Shown here in pieces: positions 18,249 to 20,414 of a DNA stretch of 20,414 nt. The stretch comes from Reticulitermes lucifugus. Taxonomy: Eukaryota > Arthropoda > Insecta > Blattodea > Rhinotermitidae. The stretch covers positions 26,495 through 46,908 of the forward strand of contig JAKCWW010001184.1 in assembly GCA_026260175.1 (NCBI GenBank), in the 5' to 3' direction. The translations under genes were made by a program, and so were the position numbers. The notes beneath the pieces were generated by a model. It worked only from the letters and a program-made list of their open reading frames with translations, did no database searches and was not told the origin of the DNA. Position 1 is the first letter of the stretch. Each line of letters opens with the position of its first letter.

Positions 18249-18295
18249 TATAAAAGCTGCCTGTGGCAGCCGTAACTCTTCAGAACACAAATAAA
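18249..18295 (+). promoter_or_regulatory. TATA-like box, perfect hairpin and AATAAA in close order
   Basis: TATAAAAG (18249-18256) overlaps a perfect 6-bp stem with a 3-base loop, GCTGCCTGTGGCAGC (18256-18270), followed by AATAAAG at 18290. No gene follows directly, so a promoter is unproven. The group could equally be part of a small repeat. Confidence 0.25.
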
Positions 18296-18872
18296 GAAGC
18301 TTAATATTCTGGCAGTACTTTTACAATAATTATGGGATGTGCCTTGCCAAATATAAATATGGTAATTATGCCTCGATCGGCATTGCAGCGTTGCACTCTG
18401 CCTATATCTAACATTCTCGATAAGAGCTTTTCTAATTCATGACCTAAATATTCTGTGAAATTGTGGCTTCATAGTATCCATCTCACGGCTAGAGATGGAA
18501 ACTGTCAAAATAGTTCAAATCCTATCACGCCCGAGGAAACCCAACTTACCGTTGCTAGGATACGGGAAGACGAATGACTATGAGATGGACAAAGAAAGGG
18601 GATGGGAAAAGAATGTGGGAGAAAGGCGGGAAGGAGATAAAAGCACGAAAGGGATCATGGAGAAGACAGCAATGATTTTTCCCGTAATTTTTGGCGGTTC
18701 AGGCGCTGTTTATAATAATGTGCAAGGGAAGATCACGAAATATACATGGGAGTCGTGACAGTATATGGTGGTTACGTCGAAATTGTAGTTAATTTTTAAG
18801 TTTGGGGAGTATATTTTATACAATGTAGAGGAATAAATTATTTTCCCCATCTTCTTCGACAGGTCATGCGTT
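18296..18872. other. Unassigned stretch with an 87-codon frame
   Basis: The plus frame 18495-18758 reads a charged middle (KERGWEKNVGERREGDKS) and then VIFGGSGAVYNNVQG. I do not recognise it. The purine-rich strand keeps the frame open by composition, and no splice or promoter context supports a gene. Confidence 0.3.
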
Positions 18873-19370
18873 ATTAGACGCGTTCTCATAATCGTGAAAA
18901 GCGCCTATTAGCTTCGTCCCCTCCCCATGTATCAGCGCGGTTCCCACTGTACGGATTTCCGTCAAACTTGATATTGGAGACTTCTACGAAAATCTATCGA
19001 TAAAATTCAAATTTGGTTAAACTTGCACAAAAATACTGGGCAGTTTACATGGAGACCTAAGTACGTTCTACTGTTGCTGGCTTCATACGTTCGCCATAAA
19101 ATAATTTCTGTGCAGCACTCGATATTTTATACTGTTGACAGTTACATGTAACTCAACAACAACACACAGAATGAATTGTTGCGTTTCAAGTGCAACAATA
19201 TTTATGCGAACGCGCCACAGTGTTAGAGTTATACGTAGGCTACATTTTCCATCTTGTTTATAATAAGTGCACGATTAAGATGCAGAGTGAAAACGATTAT
19301 AGACTACAAATAAATAAAATGCATTAGCTTTTTAAACGCAGTCGTTATTCACTGACATAATTTTATTTTT
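18873..19370 (+). repeat. Dispersed repeat R1, copy B
   Basis: Aligns along its whole length with copy A at 11572-12008: AAAAGCGCCTATTAGCTTCG, GATATTGGAGACTTCTACGA, CAAATTTGGTTAAA, TATACTGTTGACAG, TGCGAACGCGCCACAGTGTT, TTATACGTA, GACATAATTTTA. The TGCGAACGCGCCA box (19205-19217) is the exact inverse of the TGGCGCGTTCGCA at the left end of copy A. It is about 60 bases longer than A, with CAA-rich and AT-rich insertions. It runs directly into the inverted repeat at 19361. Confidence 0.8.
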
Positions 19371-19622
19371 TTAAATTTGCCCATCGTCTAATTTTTTAAC
19401 AAAGCATGACGTTTCGGAAGCCAGCTCTGCTTTCGTCTTCAGGCAAGGAAAGCACCTAATCCGGTGGACCCCTTAGACAGAGCTGGGCCAGTGACTGAGA
19501 CTAGTTCTATATAAGGGTCAACAACATTACGTGCTTTCCTTCCCTGAAGACGGAAGCAGACCCGGCTTCCGAAACGTCGTGCTTCATTTAAAAAACCAGA
19601 CAATGGACAAAGTAAAAAAAAA
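19361..19622. repeat. Long inverted repeat (about 90-bp arms, about 75-base spacer)
   Basis: The left arm 19361-19455 and right arm 19531-19622 are reverse complements. Over the inner 53 bases (19403-19455 against 19531-19583) 48 match by eye, including GACGTTTCGGAAGCC and AAGGAAAGCAC. The outer part is looser (CCATCGTCT against CCATTGTCT, then T-rich). Each arm, read from the spacer outward, contains CTGAAGA, a short GGAAGC/GCTTCC-type stem-loop and GAAACGTCG. The whole would fold into one long hairpin. The 70-codon frame 19531-19743 is a by-product of the right arm. It resembles a foldback or paired-terminal element; the class is unknown. Confidence 0.85.
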
Positions 19623-19647
19623 GAACCTTATGGCAGTGAGTCATATA

Positions 19648-19750
19648 CCATCGGCAGTGTTATTATATGCACCACCTGATTCAACATTAAAAAATCGGCA
19701 TTCTCTCCAAAAGTGTGTAGGTTTCGTCTACTTTTCAAAGTAAAAAGCGT
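19648..19750 (+). repeat. Dispersed repeat R2, copy B
   Basis: Diverged copy of 14545-14645 in the same orientation, sharing CACC-TGATTCAACATTA, AAAAAATC-GCATTCTCTCC and AGTGTGTAGGTTTCGTCT. It lies 25 bases past the long inverted repeat; copy A has no such inverted repeat beside it. Confidence 0.65.
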
Positions 19751-20145
19751 GTTATTTTCGTAAATAGCAAACAAAAATACACAGTGAATGCAACGTAAAT
19801 TTGAGTGGTCAGGTTTGAGGCTTTCAGTGCGCTGTTGCTGAAAATTCCGAGTGTTATGGGATGTTACGCCGTGTCGACTGGTAAGCAGTTACAGACGTTT
19901 CGAAGAACGTAGCGTGTTCTTGAACTGCTTCATTCTGAAGATTACAGCCTGAAGACCGTTCGAATAATCGGTATCTAGCCCATTTACCACGCAAAGGCCA
20001 ACAGAGGGCGGAAGACTTGAATCCTCAAACTCCTTTCCGTTGAGGCCCCAGTTCGCTTTCAGTGAGACAGGAACTGAATATTCACGTATTACGGTTAACG
20101 AGTTGAAGCTTCAAAGGGTTAAATAACAAGCAATGAGATCTTCGC
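19751..20145. other. Unassigned stretch
   Basis: No open frame of note. CTGAAGATTACAG and CTGAAGACCG lie close together near 19935-19960 without a following GAAAC. No recognised repeat family with confidence. Confidence 0.35.
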
Positions 20146-20320
20146 TCTTTTGTGATGTTATGCAGCCTAGATTGGTAGTTATTTACCGATGTTTTGGGAA
20201 AACATATTGGTCCCACATTCAAGGGTCAATCAGTCCAAGACATTTGAATATGGGACCAATAGGTTGTCACGAAATATCGGTAACTAACTACCAATTTACG
20301 CTGCGTCACATCCCAAAAGA
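20146..20320. repeat. Long inverted repeat (two 77-bp arms, 21-base loop)
   Basis: The left arm 20146-20222 and the reverse complement of 20244-20320 match at 65 of 77 positions by eye with no gaps, including ATTGGTAGTTA, TTACCGAT and TATTGGTCCCA. The loop is 20223-20243. The 75-codon frame 20133-20360 (VVIYRCFGKTYWSHIQGS and so on) is produced by the repeat and is not a gene. I recall the left-arm reading as a very frequent conceptual translation in cockroach and termite sequence; not searched. Confidence 0.88.
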
Positions 20321-20414
20321 ACTACTTATTAGTCATCATCAGGGGGATCACAGTATATAAACACAGACTACACATCCACTATAATAGTTGGTTCACATTC
20401 AATGTTAAAATAAG

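Noticed and set aside
18495..18758. 87-codon plus-strand frame as a gene
   Set aside because: A purine-rich strand explains the absence of stops; no promoter, splice or domain evidence.
19403..19583. A working hammerhead ribozyme at the inverted-repeat arms
   Set aside because: Only the CUGANGA, stem and GAAA parts are visible; I could not place stem III, stem I or a cleavage triplet, so only a resemblance is reported.
19531..20360. Frames 19531-19743 and 20133-20360 as proteins
   Set aside because: They are produced by the arms of long inverted repeats.
1..20414. CRISPR array, bacterial operon, integron or phage features
   Set aside because: No regularly spaced repeats, no ribosome-binding-site-led genes and no long ORFs. 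LINE and SINE relics and microsatellites mark this as animal nuclear DNA.

Overview
This window reads as animal nuclear DNA, most likely from an insect. It is AT-rich, has no open frame longer than about 130 codons, carries many simple repeats, and is strewn with decayed transposable elements: a LINE tail ending in the arthropod-type MRWxGHV motif, Tc1/mariner-superfamily transposase relics, a pogo-like relic and tRNA-like SINE pieces. Several repeats resemble ones I remember from cockroach and termite (Blattodea) sequence. That placement rests on memory, was not searched, and is only a tentative inference. I found no intact host gene. The window looks like intergenic or intronic sequence.

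Layout. 1-2285: a (CA)n microsatellite, then three broken DDE transposase relics. One is on the minus strand (61-430), one of the same family is on the plus strand (520-1465), and a third from a different family is on the plus strand (1790-2285). 3087-3655: the 3' end of a LINE, interrupted by a GATA-like repeat. 4757-5688: a deleted pogo/Tigger-like element with imperfect terminal inverted repeats flanked by TA, reiterated TAATTTCGCAC boxes, and an ORF for the DNA-binding head of its transposase. 5690-10340: mostly unassigned, with a possible 103-bp exon at 7018, a stem-loop motif at 8335, and a G-quadruplex run at 9380. 10347-12008: pieces of a short repeat family (also at 17222), a CRE palindrome, and copy A of a dispersed repeat here called R1. 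14222-15480: SINE-like, R2-repeat, hAT-like and tRNA-like pieces. 16175-16490: a second LINE tail on the minus strand. 18873-19750: a mosaic of R1 copy B, a long inverted repeat (about 90-bp arms) and R2 copy B. 20146-20320: a second long inverted repeat with two 77-bp arms.

Nothing here works together as an operon or pathway. The connecting theme is non-autonomous, hairpin-forming repeats. At least three of them share a CTGARGA / short stem-loop / GAAAC-like signature, which is the most interesting pattern in the window and may be an RNA-level feature of a retroelement family. All protein assignments were made by eye against remembered family patterns and need a database search to confirm.
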